DNA of 64,000 bases, from contig NZ_CP108131.1 of the NCBI RefSeq assembly GCF_036203305.1, positions 2,914,001 through 2,978,000 on the forward strand, read 5' to 3'. Below the pieces are notes generated by a model. It was not told the DNA's origin. It saw only the letters and a program-made list of their open reading frames with translations, and searched no databases. Position numbers and translations under genes: made by a program. This stretch comes from Streptomyces sp. NBC_00190. GTDB lineage: Bacteria > Actinomycetota > Actinomycetes > Streptomycetales > Streptomycetaceae. This document shows, piece by piece, positions 25,625 through 37,300 of this stretch (its first letter is position 1; every line of letters begins with the position of its first letter).

Positions 25625-27148
25625 TCATCCCAGTGCGGCCCTCAGCCCATGTCCGGAGGCCTTCGCCCAGATGTCCGGAAGCTCCTGTTCGCGCCGTGCG
25701 GCCAGGGCCTCCTCGTGGGCATAGAGCACGCCCCAGGTGAAGGCGGACTCCCCCGCGCCCGCCGCCTGGACGGCGAGGCCGTGCAGGGCGTCGCGGGCGA
25801 CCACGCTGTCCTGGTGGTCACCGAGCAGGGTCTGGACCGACTTCATCGCCTTGGCCAGGCGTTTCGCCGGTTTGCCGAGCGCGGGCGTGGCCGCCTCCGC
25901 CGCGTACCGGGCGCGCTTGGCGGCCTTGCGGGCCTCGTGCAGGGCCAGGTCGCGCTCGTGGCCCTCGGCGAGGGCGAGCGCCGTGTCGACCCGGCCGGCG
26001 AGGCGCTCGAAGTCGCGCAGCACGGCCTTCGGCAGGACGCGCTCCGCCCGGCCGCGGGCGGCCTTGCGCAGCGGGGGCGCGTCCAGCAGGACGTCGAGGG
26101 AGTCCAGCAGGGCGAGGTAGCGCGCGCTGTCGAGCGCGGCCAGGGCCCGGCGGCGGGATCCGGAGCGGCGGGTGGCGTTCCACGTCCGCAGCCGGCCGCG
26201 GACCGGGCCGAGCAGCAGGGTGCGCGGCAGTTCGTCGAGGCGGGCCTGGATCCGCTCCAGCAGGACCTCCTGGTCGCGGTCGACGCCGAGTTCGGCGGCG
26301 AGCCAGCGCAGTTCCTCGCCGATCGGGTCGGTGACGGTCCGGTCCAGCACCTTGCGGTACGTCTTGAAGGCGCTGCGCAGGCGGCGGGAGGCGACCCGCA
26401 TCTGGTGGACGGAGTCCGGCAGGCCCCGCCGCACCGCCGGGTCCTGGGCGATCAGGGCGTCGAGCTGTTCGCGCAGGTACGCCAGGACGTACGCGCCCGC
26501 CGTACCGTCGGAGCCCCCGCCCCCGGGCCGGGCCGGGGGCGCCGTGCCGGTCTCGGCCAGCGCCCGGGCGAGCTTCGAGGGGGCGGCGGAGACCTTCAGC
26601 CCGGCCTTGCGGAACGTCTTCTCGACCGCGTCGAGCAGCCCGGGGTCGACCCCGTCGGCGAGCTCCACCTCGACCTCGGTCCAGTCGGCGGTGGCCTCGC
26701 CCCGCTCGGCCCGTACCGTGTCGGTGCTCAGTTCCGCGAGCACGGCTCCGTCGGCGTCCAGGAGATGGCTGACCCGGCGCGAGGAGAGGAGCCTGACCTG
26801 CGGCTCCAGCGCGGCGCCGCGTACCCGGGAGCGGAGCAGGGCGGCCAGCGGGCGCGGGACGGTGTCGTCGCCGAGCGGGGCCCCGATCTCGTCGCGCACT
26901 CCCGGGGAGACGGGCAGTTTGAGGTGCCAGCCGGCGTCGGCCCCGCCCGTTCTGCGCCGCAGGGTGAGACCGTCGGCCGCGAGCCGCTGGTCGGGGGTGT
27001 CGTAGTAGACGGCGTCGAGGTCGACGGTGCCCTGGTCGGAGACGGCCGCGATCGCGGCCGTGCCCGTCAGGTCCGGCACCCCGTGCCGGGCCGACTTCGA
27101 CTGAGTGAACTCGAATTTCCGCTCGATCTCGCGTTTCGTGTCCGCCAT
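25625..27148 (-). CDS. CYTH-CHAD domain protein
   Basis: This 507-residue soluble protein has a CYTH domain in residues 1-about 205, opening with the EIERKF motif (a triphosphate tunnel signature), with internal TLRRRTGG and WTEVEVELADG. A CHAD domain (about 225-500) contains helical repeats with conserved His/Arg: SVHQMRVASRRLRSAFKTY, LHEARKAAKRARYAAE and LGDHQDSVVA. CYTH domains bind or hydrolyse triphosphates, and CHAD domains bind polyphosphate. A polyphosphate-granule or inorganic triphosphatase role is therefore likely but not proven. It lies between the cell-wall operon and the radical SAM gene on the same strand. Confidence 0.92.
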   Translation of the reverse strand: MADTKREIERKFEFTQSKSARHGVPDLTGTAAIAAVSDQGTVDLDAVYYDTPDQRLAADGLTLRRRTGGADAGWHLKLPVSPGVRDEIGAPLGDDTVPRPLAALLRSRVRGAALEPQVRLLSSRRVSHLLDADGAVLAELSTDTVRAERGEATADWTEVEVELADGVDPGLLDAVEKTFRKAGLKVSAAPSKLARALAETGTAPPARPGGGGSDGTAGAYVLAYLREQLDALIAQDPAVRRGLPDSVHQMRVASRRLRSAFKTYRKVLDRTVTDPIGEELRWLAAELGVDRDQEVLLERIQARLDELPRTLLLGPVRGRLRTWNATRRSGSRRRALAALDSARYLALLDSLDVLLDAPPLRKAARGRAERVLPKAVLRDFERLAGRVDTALALAEGHERDLALHEARKAAKRARYAAEAATPALGKPAKRLAKAMKSVQTLLGDHQDSVVARDALHGLAVQAAGAGESAFTWGVLYAHEEALAARREQELPDIWAKASGHGLRAALG

Positions 27149-27197
27149 AGACCGAACTTAGTCCTGAACGGATCACGGCGGCAGGGTGAACGGAGCA

Positions 27198-28397
27198 TCA
27201 GGCCGACAATGGTCGCTGCACCTTGATCGACTGCAGTAGTCCGACCGCGATCCACACCGCGAACATCGATGACCCGCCGTACGACACGAACGGCAGCGGA
27301 AGGCCGGCCACCGGCATGATCCCGAGGTTCATCCCGATGTTCTCGAAGGACTGGAAGGCGAACCACGCGATGATCCCGGCGCACACGATCGTCCCGTAGA
27401 GCTCGGTGGTCTCCCGCGCGATCATGCAGGCCCGCCACAGGATGATGCCGAGCAGCAGCAGGATCAGTCCGGCCCCGACGAAGCCGAGCTCCTCGCCCGC
27501 CACGGTGAAGACGAAGTCCGTCTGCTGCTCCGGCACGAACTGGCCGGTGGTCTGTGAGCCCTTGAAGAGGCCGGAGCCGGTCAGGCCGCCGGAGCCGATC
27601 GCGATGCGCGCCTGGTTGGTGTTGTAGCCGACGCCCGCGGGGTCGAGCTCGGGGTTGGCGAAGGCCGCGAAGCGGTTGATCTGGTACTCGTCCAGGACGC
27701 CGAGCTGCCATATCAGGACGGCCCCGCCCACGCCCGAGCCGATCAGGCCCAGCACCCAGCGGTTGGAGGCGCCCGAGCCCAGCAGCACGCCGAGCACGAT
27801 GACGACCATGACCATGACGGACCCGAGGTCGGGCATCAGCATGACGATGCCCATCGGGGCGGCGGCCAGGCAGAGCGCCTTGACGACCGTGCGGTGGTCC
27901 GGGTGGGTGAGGTCGCCCGCGTCCACCCTGGTGGCCAGCAGGATCGCCATGACCAGGATGATCGTGATCTTCACGAACTCGGAGGGCTGGAGGGAGAATC
28001 CGCCGCCGATCACGATCCACGCGTGGGCGCCGTTGATGGTGGCGCCGAGCGGGGTGAGCACGGCGAGGATGAGCACGAGCGAGAGCCCGTAGAGGACCGG
28101 CACCGCTCCGCGCAGGGTGCGGTGGCCGAGCCAGACGGTGCCGATCATCAGCACCAGGCCGATGCCGGTGTTCAGGGCGTGCCGGGCCAGGAAGTAGTAC
28201 GGGTCGCCCTGGTTCAGCTGGGTCCTGTTACGGGTCGCCGACCACACCAGCAGGGAGCCGATGAAGGACAGGGCGAGCGCGGAGAGGAGTATCGGCCAGT
28301 CGAGCCGGCGCACCACCGAGTCGCGGGCGGTGAGTTTGGCCATCGCCCCGCGCTCGGGCGCGTACCGGGAGACGGAGAACTTGTTGGCGGTCTGCAT
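27198..28397 (-). CDS. rodA: RodA/FtsW-family SEDS glycosyltransferase
   Basis: This 399-residue polytopic protein has about ten membrane helices. It belongs to the SEDS family, which polymerises lipid II together with a class B PBP. Typical features are GATINGAHAWIVIGGGFSLQPSEFVK, the extracellular NRFAAFANPELDPAGVGYNTNQA and the C-terminal GLPLPFVSYGGSSM signature. In Streptomyces the homologue (sfr) lies in the mre cluster and functions in spore wall synthesis. The ATG at 28397 starts just 14 bp after the upstream PBP2 gene. The two proteins should form a polymerase-transpeptidase pair. Confidence 0.94.
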   Translation of the reverse strand: MQTANKFSVSRYAPERGAMAKLTARDSVVRRLDWPILLSALALSFIGSLLVWSATRNRTQLNQGDPYYFLARHALNTGIGLVLMIGTVWLGHRTLRGAVPVLYGLSLVLILAVLTPLGATINGAHAWIVIGGGFSLQPSEFVKITIILVMAILLATRVDAGDLTHPDHRTVVKALCLAAAPMGIVMLMPDLGSVMVMVVIVLGVLLGSGASNRWVLGLIGSGVGGAVLIWQLGVLDEYQINRFAAFANPELDPAGVGYNTNQARIAIGSGGLTGSGLFKGSQTTGQFVPEQQTDFVFTVAGEELGFVGAGLILLLLGIILWRACMIARETTELYGTIVCAGIIAWFAFQSFENIGMNLGIMPVAGLPLPFVSYGGSSMFAVWIAVGLLQSIKVQRPLSA

Positions 28398-28411
28398 GTC
28401 GGTTTCGGTCC

Positions 28412-30583
28412 TCAGTCCTGCCGCGCGGAGGGCGGCCCGGCGAGCACGGGCGGCGCCGGCTCCTCCGGGGACGGCGGCACGTACGGCCTGATCTCGGGGG
28501 AGTCGATGGAGCCGTCGGGGCGGATCTTGGGCAGTTTGGCCTCGGGCTGGAGCAGCAGGGCCTTCTTCAGGTCCTGCTTGCCCTCCATGTCGAGGCCGTA
28601 GATGGCGTTGTAGAGGGCGCGGACCGCCGGGCCGCAGGCCCCGGAGCCGGTGCCGCCCTGGGAGATCGTCATGACGATCGCGAAGTCGTCGGTGTACGTC
28701 GCAAGCCACGACGTGGTCTGCTTGCCGTACACCTGGGCGGTGCCGGTCTTGGCCCGCATCGGGATCTTGTCGAGCGGCCAGCCCCCGAACCGCCAAGCGG
28801 CGGTGCCGCCGGGCTCGACGACCATCCGCAGGCCCCTGTCGAGGTTGCCGATGGTCTCGGCGTCGACCGGCAGCCTGCCGTGGGGCTTGGGCTTGATCAT
28901 ATCGATGCGCTTGCCGTCGGGGCTGATCACGGCCTTGCCGACCGTGGGGTCGTAGAGGGTGCCGCCGTTGCTGATGGCGGAGTAGGCGGTGGCCATCTGG
29001 ATGGGGGTGACGAGGACGTCGCCCTGGCCGATGGCGAAGTTGATGCTGTCGAACGCCTTCAGCTGGTTGCCTTCGAGGCAGCTCTCGTAGGCGATCTGCT
29101 CGACGTAGGTGCCGCCCTTCTTGCCCTGCTTGCACCAGGCGTCCTTGTTGGCCGCCCAGAAGTTCTTCTTCCAGCGGCGGTCGGGGATGCGGCCGGTCAC
29201 CTCGTTCGGCAGGTCGATCCCGGTCTCGGAGCCGAGTCCGAATTCACGGGCGGTCCGGTAGAACCAGTCGTGGGCGTCCTTCTTGGGCGAGAGGCCGCCG
29301 TCGCGCTGCCACTCCTTGTGCCCGAGGGCGTAGAAGACGGTGTTGCAGGAGAACTTGAGGGCCTCGGCGAGGGTGATGGGGCCGTGCCCCTTGGACTCGA
29401 AGTTCGCGAAGCTCCGGCCGCCCATGTTGTAGGACGCGCTGCAGTTGTACTTGTCGTCGAAGGCGTAGCCGGCCCGGACGGCCGCGCTCGCCGAGACCAC
29501 CTTGAAGATGGAGCCCGCGGGGGCCTGGCCCTGGATGGCCCGGTTGAGCAGCGGGTAGTTGGAGTTCTTGCTGGTGAGGTTGGCGTAGTCCTTGCCGGAG
29601 ATGCCGCCGACCCAGGCGTTGGGGTCGTAGTCGGGCTGGGAGGCCATCGCGACGACGCGGCCGGTCTTGGTCTCCATGACGACGACGGCGCCCGAGTCGG
29701 CCTCGTACTTGCGGCCGGTGATGTTGTCGGTCTCCTGACGGACGGTCTTCATCGCCTGCTGGAGCTCGTACTCGGCGACGGACTGGACCCGTGCGTCGAT
29801 GCTGGTGATGAGGGTGGATCCGGGCACGCCCGGGTCGGCCTCGGTCTGGTGCATGACCCGGCCGAGGTTGTCGACCTCGTACGAGGTGACGGCCGCCTTG
29901 CCGCGCAACTGCTTGTCATAGGTGCGTTCGATTCCGGAGCGGCCGACCTGGTCGGAGCGCAGATGCGGAGAGTCCGTGTCCTTGGCCTTCTGGATCTCCT
30001 CGTCGGTGACCGGCGAGAGGTAGCCGAGCACCTGTGAGGTACGGGCCCCGGCGGGTGCCGGGTAGCGGCGGACGGCGGTGGGCTCCGCGGTGATGCCGGG
30101 GAATTCCTCGGGGCGTTCGCGCAGCTGCAGCGCCTGCTGCGTCGTGGCTTCGAGGGTGATGGGAATCGGCTGGTACGGGGAGCCGTTCCAGCAGGGCTTC
30201 GGGGTCTGGGAGTCGCAGAGCCGGACCTTTTCCATGACCTCCTTGGCGGTCATGTCCAGGACGTCGGCGAGGCGCGTCATGACGCCCTTGCCCCGGTCCT
30301 TCATCTTCATCAGCGCCGTGCGGCTGGCGGAGACGACCAGGCGGGTCTCGTTGTCGGCGAGCGGCACGCCCCGGGCATCGAGGACCGACCCGCGCACAGC
30401 GGGCCGGACGACCCGCTGGACGTGGTTGCTCTTCGCCTCGTGGTAGTACTCCTCGCCGTTGCGGATCTGGAGGTACCAGAGGCGCCCGCCGAGGGTGACC
30501 AGCATCGAGAGGACGAGTACCTGGATGATGACGAGCCGGATCTGCACCCGGGAGGTGCGGCCGGTCTCCGGAACGTTGGTCAC
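28412..30583 (-). CDS. mrdA: Penicillin-binding protein 2 (class B transpeptidase)
   Basis: This 723-residue protein has a short cytoplasmic N-terminus, one membrane anchor (about 14-36), a PBP dimerisation domain (about 60-270) and a transpeptidase domain. The active-site motifs are all present: S358-x-x-K361 in AGSIFKVV, S412-C-N414, and K612-T-G in RAKTGTAQ. The GTG at 30583 is preceded by GGAGGAGCAGGC. A Pro-rich tail ends the protein. It lies between mreD and rodA and should cross-link peptidoglycan made by RodA, guided by MreB/C/D. Confidence 0.95.
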   Translation of the reverse strand: MTNVPETGRTSRVQIRLVIIQVLVLSMLVTLGGRLWYLQIRNGEEYYHEAKSNHVQRVVRPAVRGSVLDARGVPLADNETRLVVSASRTALMKMKDRGKGVMTRLADVLDMTAKEVMEKVRLCDSQTPKPCWNGSPYQPIPITLEATTQQALQLRERPEEFPGITAEPTAVRRYPAPAGARTSQVLGYLSPVTDEEIQKAKDTDSPHLRSDQVGRSGIERTYDKQLRGKAAVTSYEVDNLGRVMHQTEADPGVPGSTLITSIDARVQSVAEYELQQAMKTVRQETDNITGRKYEADSGAVVVMETKTGRVVAMASQPDYDPNAWVGGISGKDYANLTSKNSNYPLLNRAIQGQAPAGSIFKVVSASAAVRAGYAFDDKYNCSASYNMGGRSFANFESKGHGPITLAEALKFSCNTVFYALGHKEWQRDGGLSPKKDAHDWFYRTAREFGLGSETGIDLPNEVTGRIPDRRWKKNFWAANKDAWCKQGKKGGTYVEQIAYESCLEGNQLKAFDSINFAIGQGDVLVTPIQMATAYSAISNGGTLYDPTVGKAVISPDGKRIDMIKPKPHGRLPVDAETIGNLDRGLRMVVEPGGTAAWRFGGWPLDKIPMRAKTGTAQVYGKQTTSWLATYTDDFAIVMTISQGGTGSGACGPAVRALYNAIYGLDMEGKQDLKKALLLQPEAKLPKIRPDGSIDSPEIRPYVPPSPEEPAPPVLAGPPSARQD

Positions 30584-30596
30584 GCCTGCTCCTCCC

Positions 30597-31304
30597 TCAC
30601 AGCTTCTTGATGCTCTTCACACCCTTGAACGGCTTGACGCCCTTTATGCGGACGGCCTTGTTGGCCCGGGACCGGGCGGTCTTCAGACGCAGGCCTCCGC
30701 GCTGGCTGCCGATGCGCAGGCCGGTACCGCCGGCCAGCCAGCCGGAGGAGACGTCGGCGGCCTTGCCGGCGGGGCCGCCGCCGGCCTCGACGGCCATCGG
30801 GTCGTTCTCGGCACGCCGGGCCAGCGCCATGATGAACGGCACGGTGAACGGCGCGAGCAGCAGGTCGTAGAGGGTGGCGGTGAACAGCAGCCCGGTCAGG
30901 CCCACGTGGCGGGCGGCCGTGTCGCCGACGAGCGCGCCCACGCTCGCGTAGAGCAGGGTGGAGCCGATCGCGGCGGCGACGACGGTGAGCATCGGGCCCC
31001 AGGCGGAACGGAACCGCCCGTTGTCGGGGCGGACCAGGCCGGCCACGTAGCCGATGACGCACAGGACGAGTGCGTACCGTCCGGCGGCGTGGTCGGCGGG
31101 CGGTGCCAGGTCGGCGAGGAGGCCGGCGGAGAAGCCGATGAGGGCGCCGCTGACGTGCCCGTACACGAGCGCGAGGGCGACGACGGTGAGCAGCACCAGG
31201 TCGGGCACGGCGCCGGGCAGTTGGAGCCGGCCGAGGACGGTGACCTGGATGACGAGCGCGACCACGACGAGGGTGGCCGAGAGCAGGATCCGGTTGAAGC
31301 GCAT
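30597..31304 (-). CDS. mreD: Rod shape-determining protein MreD
   Basis: This 235-residue protein has five or six membrane helices in residues 1-165 (FNRILLSATLVVVALVIQVTV onward). A cytoplasmic basic C-terminal tail of about 70 residues follows (RIKGVKPFKGVKSIKKL), longer than in rod-shaped bacteria. The ATG at 31304 has GGAG about 10 nt upstream. It lies 13 bp after mreC and 13 bp before mrdA. It is part of the spore-wall synthesising complex with MreB, MreC, PBP2 and RodA. Confidence 0.9.
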   Translation of the reverse strand: MRFNRILLSATLVVVALVIQVTVLGRLQLPGAVPDLVLLTVVALALVYGHVSGALIGFSAGLLADLAPPADHAAGRYALVLCVIGYVAGLVRPDNGRFRSAWGPMLTVVAAAIGSTLLYASVGALVGDTAARHVGLTGLLFTATLYDLLLAPFTVPFIMALARRAENDPMAVEAGGGPAGKAADVSSGWLAGGTGLRIGSQRGGLRLKTARSRANKAVRIKGVKPFKGVKSIKKL

Positions 31305-31317
31305 GGTCGGTCTGCTC

Positions 31318-32265
31318 CTAGTCGTCGGCCGGCTTGCCGGGCACACTGGCGGACCCCGAGGGCGTGACCGTGACGGTGACCGTGGGGGTGGGCTTGGGGG
31401 CCTCGGGCTTGGGCGGCAGGACGGCGTCGCGCGGGTCCTCGCGCGGCGGCATCACGACGACGCCGACGATGTCCAGGCGCGAGAAGCCGACGAACGGGCG
31501 TACCCAGACCGTGCGGGTCAGGTCGCCGCGCGAGGGATCGACCTTGACGACCTCGCCGATCGGCACGCCGGGCACGAAGGGCTTGTTGCCGCGCGAGCCG
31601 AAGGTGACCAGGCGGTCCCCGGGGCTGACCTTGGCCTTGCCGTTGAGCATCTGGACGGACAGCGCGCGGTCGCCCTGGCCGGTGGCGAAGCCGAGTTCGC
31701 CGGTCTTCTCCAGGCGGGTCCCGACGGTGAAGTCCGGGTCGTTGGCGAGGACGACGGTGGCGGTGTCCGGGCCGACGGTGCTGACCCGGCCGACGAGTCC
31801 GTCGCCGTTCAGGACGGTCATGTCGCGCTCGATGCCGTCCTTGCTGCCGGCGTCGATGGTGACGGTCCAGGAGAAGCCCTGGGCCGCTCCTATGGCGATG
31901 ACCTCGGCGCCCTTGATGCCGTATTGTCCGGCGCCGGCCCGCTTGAGCATCTCGTCGAGCTCGTGGATGCGGCTGCGGGTCTGGTCGTCGCTGCCCAGTT
32001 TGGCCTTCAGGGCCGCGTTCTGCTGCTCCAGCACGGCGATGCGGTTGTGGCGCTCGCCGGAGTCCCGTACCGCCCCTATGGCGTTGGCGACCGGGTCGAC
32101 GGCGGTCGCCACGCCCTTCTCGACCGGGCCGAAGACCGCTGCCGCGGCCTGTCGGGCACCGTCGACCGGAGACTCCTCGCCTGCCCTGATGTCCACCGTG
32201 ATCAATGCGAACGCGATGGCGATCAGAAGCACCAGGAGCAGCCGGCTTTCTCGTGTGTCCCTCAC
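31318..32265 (-). CDS. mreC: Rod shape-determining protein MreC
   Basis: This 315-residue protein (from GTG 32265) has a membrane anchor at about 7-25 (LLLVLLIAIAFALITVDI). A coiled-coil follows at about 75-110 (HNRIAVLEQQNAALKAKL), then the paired beta-domain with GLVGRVSTVGPDTATVVLANDP and GDRLVTFGSRGNKPFVPGVPIGEV, and a Pro/Thr-rich tail. The start is debatable: an ATG at 32373 in the same frame has an excellent GGAGGG ribosome site but would add 36 residues encoded across a strong hairpin. GTG 32265 gives the usual MreC N-terminus but lacks a well-spaced ribosome site. Confidence 0.88.
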   Translation of the reverse strand: MRDTRESRLLLVLLIAIAFALITVDIRAGEESPVDGARQAAAAVFGPVEKGVATAVDPVANAIGAVRDSGERHNRIAVLEQQNAALKAKLGSDDQTRSRIHELDEMLKRAGAGQYGIKGAEVIAIGAAQGFSWTVTIDAGSKDGIERDMTVLNGDGLVGRVSTVGPDTATVVLANDPDFTVGTRLEKTGELGFATGQGDRALSVQMLNGKAKVSPGDRLVTFGSRGNKPFVPGVPIGEVVKVDPSRGDLTRTVWVRPFVGFSRLDIVGVVVMPPREDPRDAVLPPKPEAPKPTPTVTVTVTPSGSASVPGKPADD

Positions 32266-32317
32266 GTGCGGCGGCCGTGCCTTCCTCGTCGGAATGTTGT
32301 TTTGCCTGTATATCAAC

Positions 32318-32357
32318 GATCCGCCGCACGGGCTCGGTAGCACCCGTACGGCGGATC
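32318..32357 (-). terminator. Hairpin between mreB and mreC
   Basis: The 15-nt arms 32318-32332 (GATCCGCCGCACGGG) and 32343-32357 (CCCGTACGGCGGATC) pair with a single mismatch around a 10-nt loop. It lies 44 nt after the mreB stop. It would end or attenuate mreB transcripts before mreC-mreD-mrdA-rodA. Confidence 0.75.
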
Positions 32358-32400
32358 CTTGTGTGTTCCGCATGGTCCCTCCGGCTCGGAGGGGTGTGTG

Positions 32401-33420
32401 TCAGCGACGGGGCTGGGCGTCCAGGACCTGCTGCAGTGCCTCGAACTCCTCGACGCACTTGCCCGATCCGAGGGCGACGGAGTCGAGCGGGTCCTCGGCG
32501 ATGTGGATGGGCATGCCCGTCTCACGGCGCAGCCGCTCGTCGAGGCCGCGCAGCAGGGCGCCGCCGCCGGTCAGGACGATGCCGCGGTCCATGATGTCGC
32601 CGGAGAGTTCCGGCGGGCACTTGTCGAGGGTGGTCTTGACGGCGTCGACGATGGCGTTGACGGGCTCCTCGATCGCCTTGCGGACCTCGGCGGCCGAGAT
32701 GACGACCGTCTTGGGCAGGCCGGAGACCAGGTCTCGGCCGCGGATCTCGGTGTGCTCGTCCTTGTCGAGGTCGTACGCCGACCCGATGGTGATCTTGATC
32801 TGCTCGGCGGTGCGCTCGCCGAGGAGGAGCGAGTACTCCTTCTTGATGTGCTGGATGATCGCGTTGTCCAGCTCGTCACCGGCAACCCGGATGGACTGTG
32901 CCGTGACGATTCCGCCGAGGGAGATGACGGCGACCTCGGTGGTGCCGCCGCCGATGTCCACGACCATGTTTCCGGTGGCCTCGTGGACGGGCAGGCCCGA
33001 GCCGATGGCGGCGGCCATGGGCTCTTCGATGATGTGCACCTGACGGGCGCCGGCCTGCGTGGACGCCTCGATCACGGCGCGGCGCTCGACTCCGGTGATG
33101 CCGGAGGGAACGCAGACCACGACACGCGGACGGGCCAGGTAGCGGCGCTTGTGGATCTTGAGGATGAAGTACCGGAGCATACGCTCGGTGATCTCGAAGT
33201 CGGCGATGACGCCGTCCTTGAGGGGCCGTACGGCGACGATGTTGCCGGGCGTGCGCCCGATCATCTTCTTCGCCTCGGAGCCGACCGCCAGAATGCCACC
33301 GGTGTTCGTGTTGATGGCGACCACGGACGGCTCGTTCAGGACGATCCCCCGGCCCCTCACGTACACCAGCGTGTTGGCGGTCCCGAGGTCGATCGCCATG
33401 TCACGGCCGATGAACGACAT
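32401..33420 (-). CDS. mreB: Actin-like cell shape protein MreB
   Basis: This 339-residue bacterial actin begins [20 protein letters not shown]. It contains the actin-fold phosphate loops [18 protein letters not shown] and [18 protein letters not shown] and the conserved [17 protein letters not shown]. The ATG at 33420 has AAGGGG 6 nt upstream; an ATG at 33441 would add seven residues without a ribosome site. In Streptomyces, MreB acts mainly in sporulation septa and spore wall thickening. It heads the mreBCD-mrdA-rodA cluster. Confidence 0.97.
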   Translation of the reverse strand: MSFIGRDMAIDLGTANTLVYVRGRGIVLNEPSVVAINTNTGGILAVGSEAKKMIGRTPGNIVAVRPLKDGVIADFEITERMLRYFILKIHKRRYLARPRVVVCVPSGITGVERRAVIEASTQAGARQVHIIEEPMAAAIGSGLPVHEATGNMVVDIGGGTTEVAVISLGGIVTAQSIRVAGDELDNAIIQHIKKEYSLLLGERTAEQIKITIGSAYDLDKDEHTEIRGRDLVSGLPKTVVISAAEVRKAIEEPVNAIVDAVKTTLDKCPPELSGDIMDRGIVLTGGGALLRGLDERLRRETGMPIHIAEDPLDSVALGSGKCVEEFEALQQVLDAQPRR

Positions 33421-33739
33421 GTTGTTCCCCTTGTTCCCCATGAGGAGCGTCTGGCCTTCCAGTTGATAGCGGCTGCTGTCAGGTCGGCGAGGTGGGTGTG
33501 TGGGTGGAGGCCCCATCGTAGTGCCGGGAGTACGGACACCGCGCGACGGGACTCCGGCAATCCCGCCGGAATGGATACCCGCCCCCTCAGTGGTGACGAC
33601 GTGTACTGCCCAGGCGTTCCCGGTATCGGCCGGAAATACCGCAGGGCGACCGAAATTACTTCGGTCGCCCCAGGTCATGAGCGCTATTCGGCTGATGTCG
33701 CGTCAGGAAGTGTGATCGCGGAGTTATCGAAGCGCGGGG
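33421..33739 (-). other. Intergenic region: ndk terminator and mreB upstream region
   Basis: This 319-bp stretch holds no convincing gene. It contains the ndk terminator hairpin (33644-33670). Downstream on the minus strand is the mreB leader; a TACGAT that could serve as a -10 hexamer lies near 33512-33517, without a good -35. The mreB promoter must lie here, but it cannot be pinned down by eye. Confidence 0.5.
33644..33670 (-). terminator. Terminator of ndk
   Basis: A perfect 11-bp stem (33644-33654 GGGCGACCGAA with 33660-33670 TTCGGTCGCCC) has a 5-nt loop. It lies 70 nt after the ndk stop and upstream of mreB. Confidence 0.88.
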
Positions 33740-34150
33740 TCAGAGCGCCGGGAAGAACAGCTTCAGCTCGCGCTCGGCGGACTCCTCGGAGTCCGAGGCG
33801 TGGATCAGGTTCTCCCGGACGATGGTGCCGAAGTCCCCCCGGATGGAGCCGGGCGCCGCGGCGATCGGGTCGGTCGGGCCCGCCAGCTGGCGGACGCCCT
33901 CGATCGCGCGTTCCCCTTCGACGACCAGGGCGACGATCGGGCCGCTGGCCATGAAGCCCATGAGGGGCTCGTAGAACGGCTTGCCCTTGTGCTCGCCGTA
34001 GTGCGCCTCCAGGGTCTCCTGGTCCAGCGTGCGCAGCTCCAGCGCGGGGATGGTCCAGCCGGCCTTCCGCTCGATACGGCCGATGATCTCGCCGACCAGA
34101 CCGCGACGGACGGCGTCGGGCTTCAGCAGGACGAGGGTGCGCTGGGTCAT
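33740..34150 (-). CDS. ndk: Nucleoside diphosphate kinase
   Basis: This 136-residue enzyme balances NTP and dNTP pools by phosphotransfer through a His intermediate. The sequence starts MTQRTLVLLKPDAVRRGLVGEI. The catalytic His is H117 in NLIHASDS; many homologues have Gly where this one has Ala. The length is normal. It is followed by a perfect terminator and preceded by a DUF4233 gene and folC on the same strand. Confidence 0.97.
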   Translation of the reverse strand: MTQRTLVLLKPDAVRRGLVGEIIGRIERKAGWTIPALELRTLDQETLEAHYGEHKGKPFYEPLMGFMASGPIVALVVEGERAIEGVRQLAGPTDPIAAAPGSIRGDFGTIVRENLIHASDSEESAERELKLFFPAL

Positions 34151-34214
34151 GTTGCGGCTCCTTGCGGCATACGGGTGCGGTAGGACGAATCTACAGGGCC
34201 ATCAAGGTGACCCG

Positions 34215-34583
34215 TCACGCAGCGTCAGGCGCCCCGGGGGCCGCCGCGGCCTCCTGGGTGGCCGCCCAGCGGGCCTTGACCGCGTCGATCTTTCGGCCGT
34301 AGTGCACCGAGCACCACCACAGGGCGGCGAAGACCGCACCGAGGAAGAACATCGTCGGGACGACGAACCCGCTCGCGATCAGGCCGATCTGCAGGGCCCA
34401 GCCCAGCTGTACCGCCCCGGGACGCGAGAGCATCCCGCACAGCAGCACCGACAGCAGCATGCTGACCCCGCACACCGTCCAGACCGCCGCCTGGGTCAGG
34501 TCCGGGTCCTTCATGGCCACCAGGCCCGCGAAGCCGATCACGAAGAACTCGCCGATCAGCGTGCTCGCACACAGCGTGCGCAT
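34215..34583 (-). CDS. DUF4233 family membrane protein
   Basis: This 122-residue protein has four hydrophobic helices (about 8-26, 31-50, 58-80 and 82-98). It begins MRTLCASTLIGEFFVIGFAGLVA and ends in a basic then Ala-rich tail. DUF4233 proteins are found in actinobacteria directly after folC, as here; only 2 bp separate it from the folC stop. The function is unknown. Confidence 0.85.
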   Translation of the reverse strand: MRTLCASTLIGEFFVIGFAGLVAMKDPDLTQAAVWTVCGVSMLLSVLLCGMLSRPGAVQLGWALQIGLIASGFVVPTMFFLGAVFAALWWCSVHYGRKIDAVKARWAATQEAAAAPGAPDAA

Positions 34584-34585
34584 CC

Positions 34586-37300
<2,715 letters not shown>

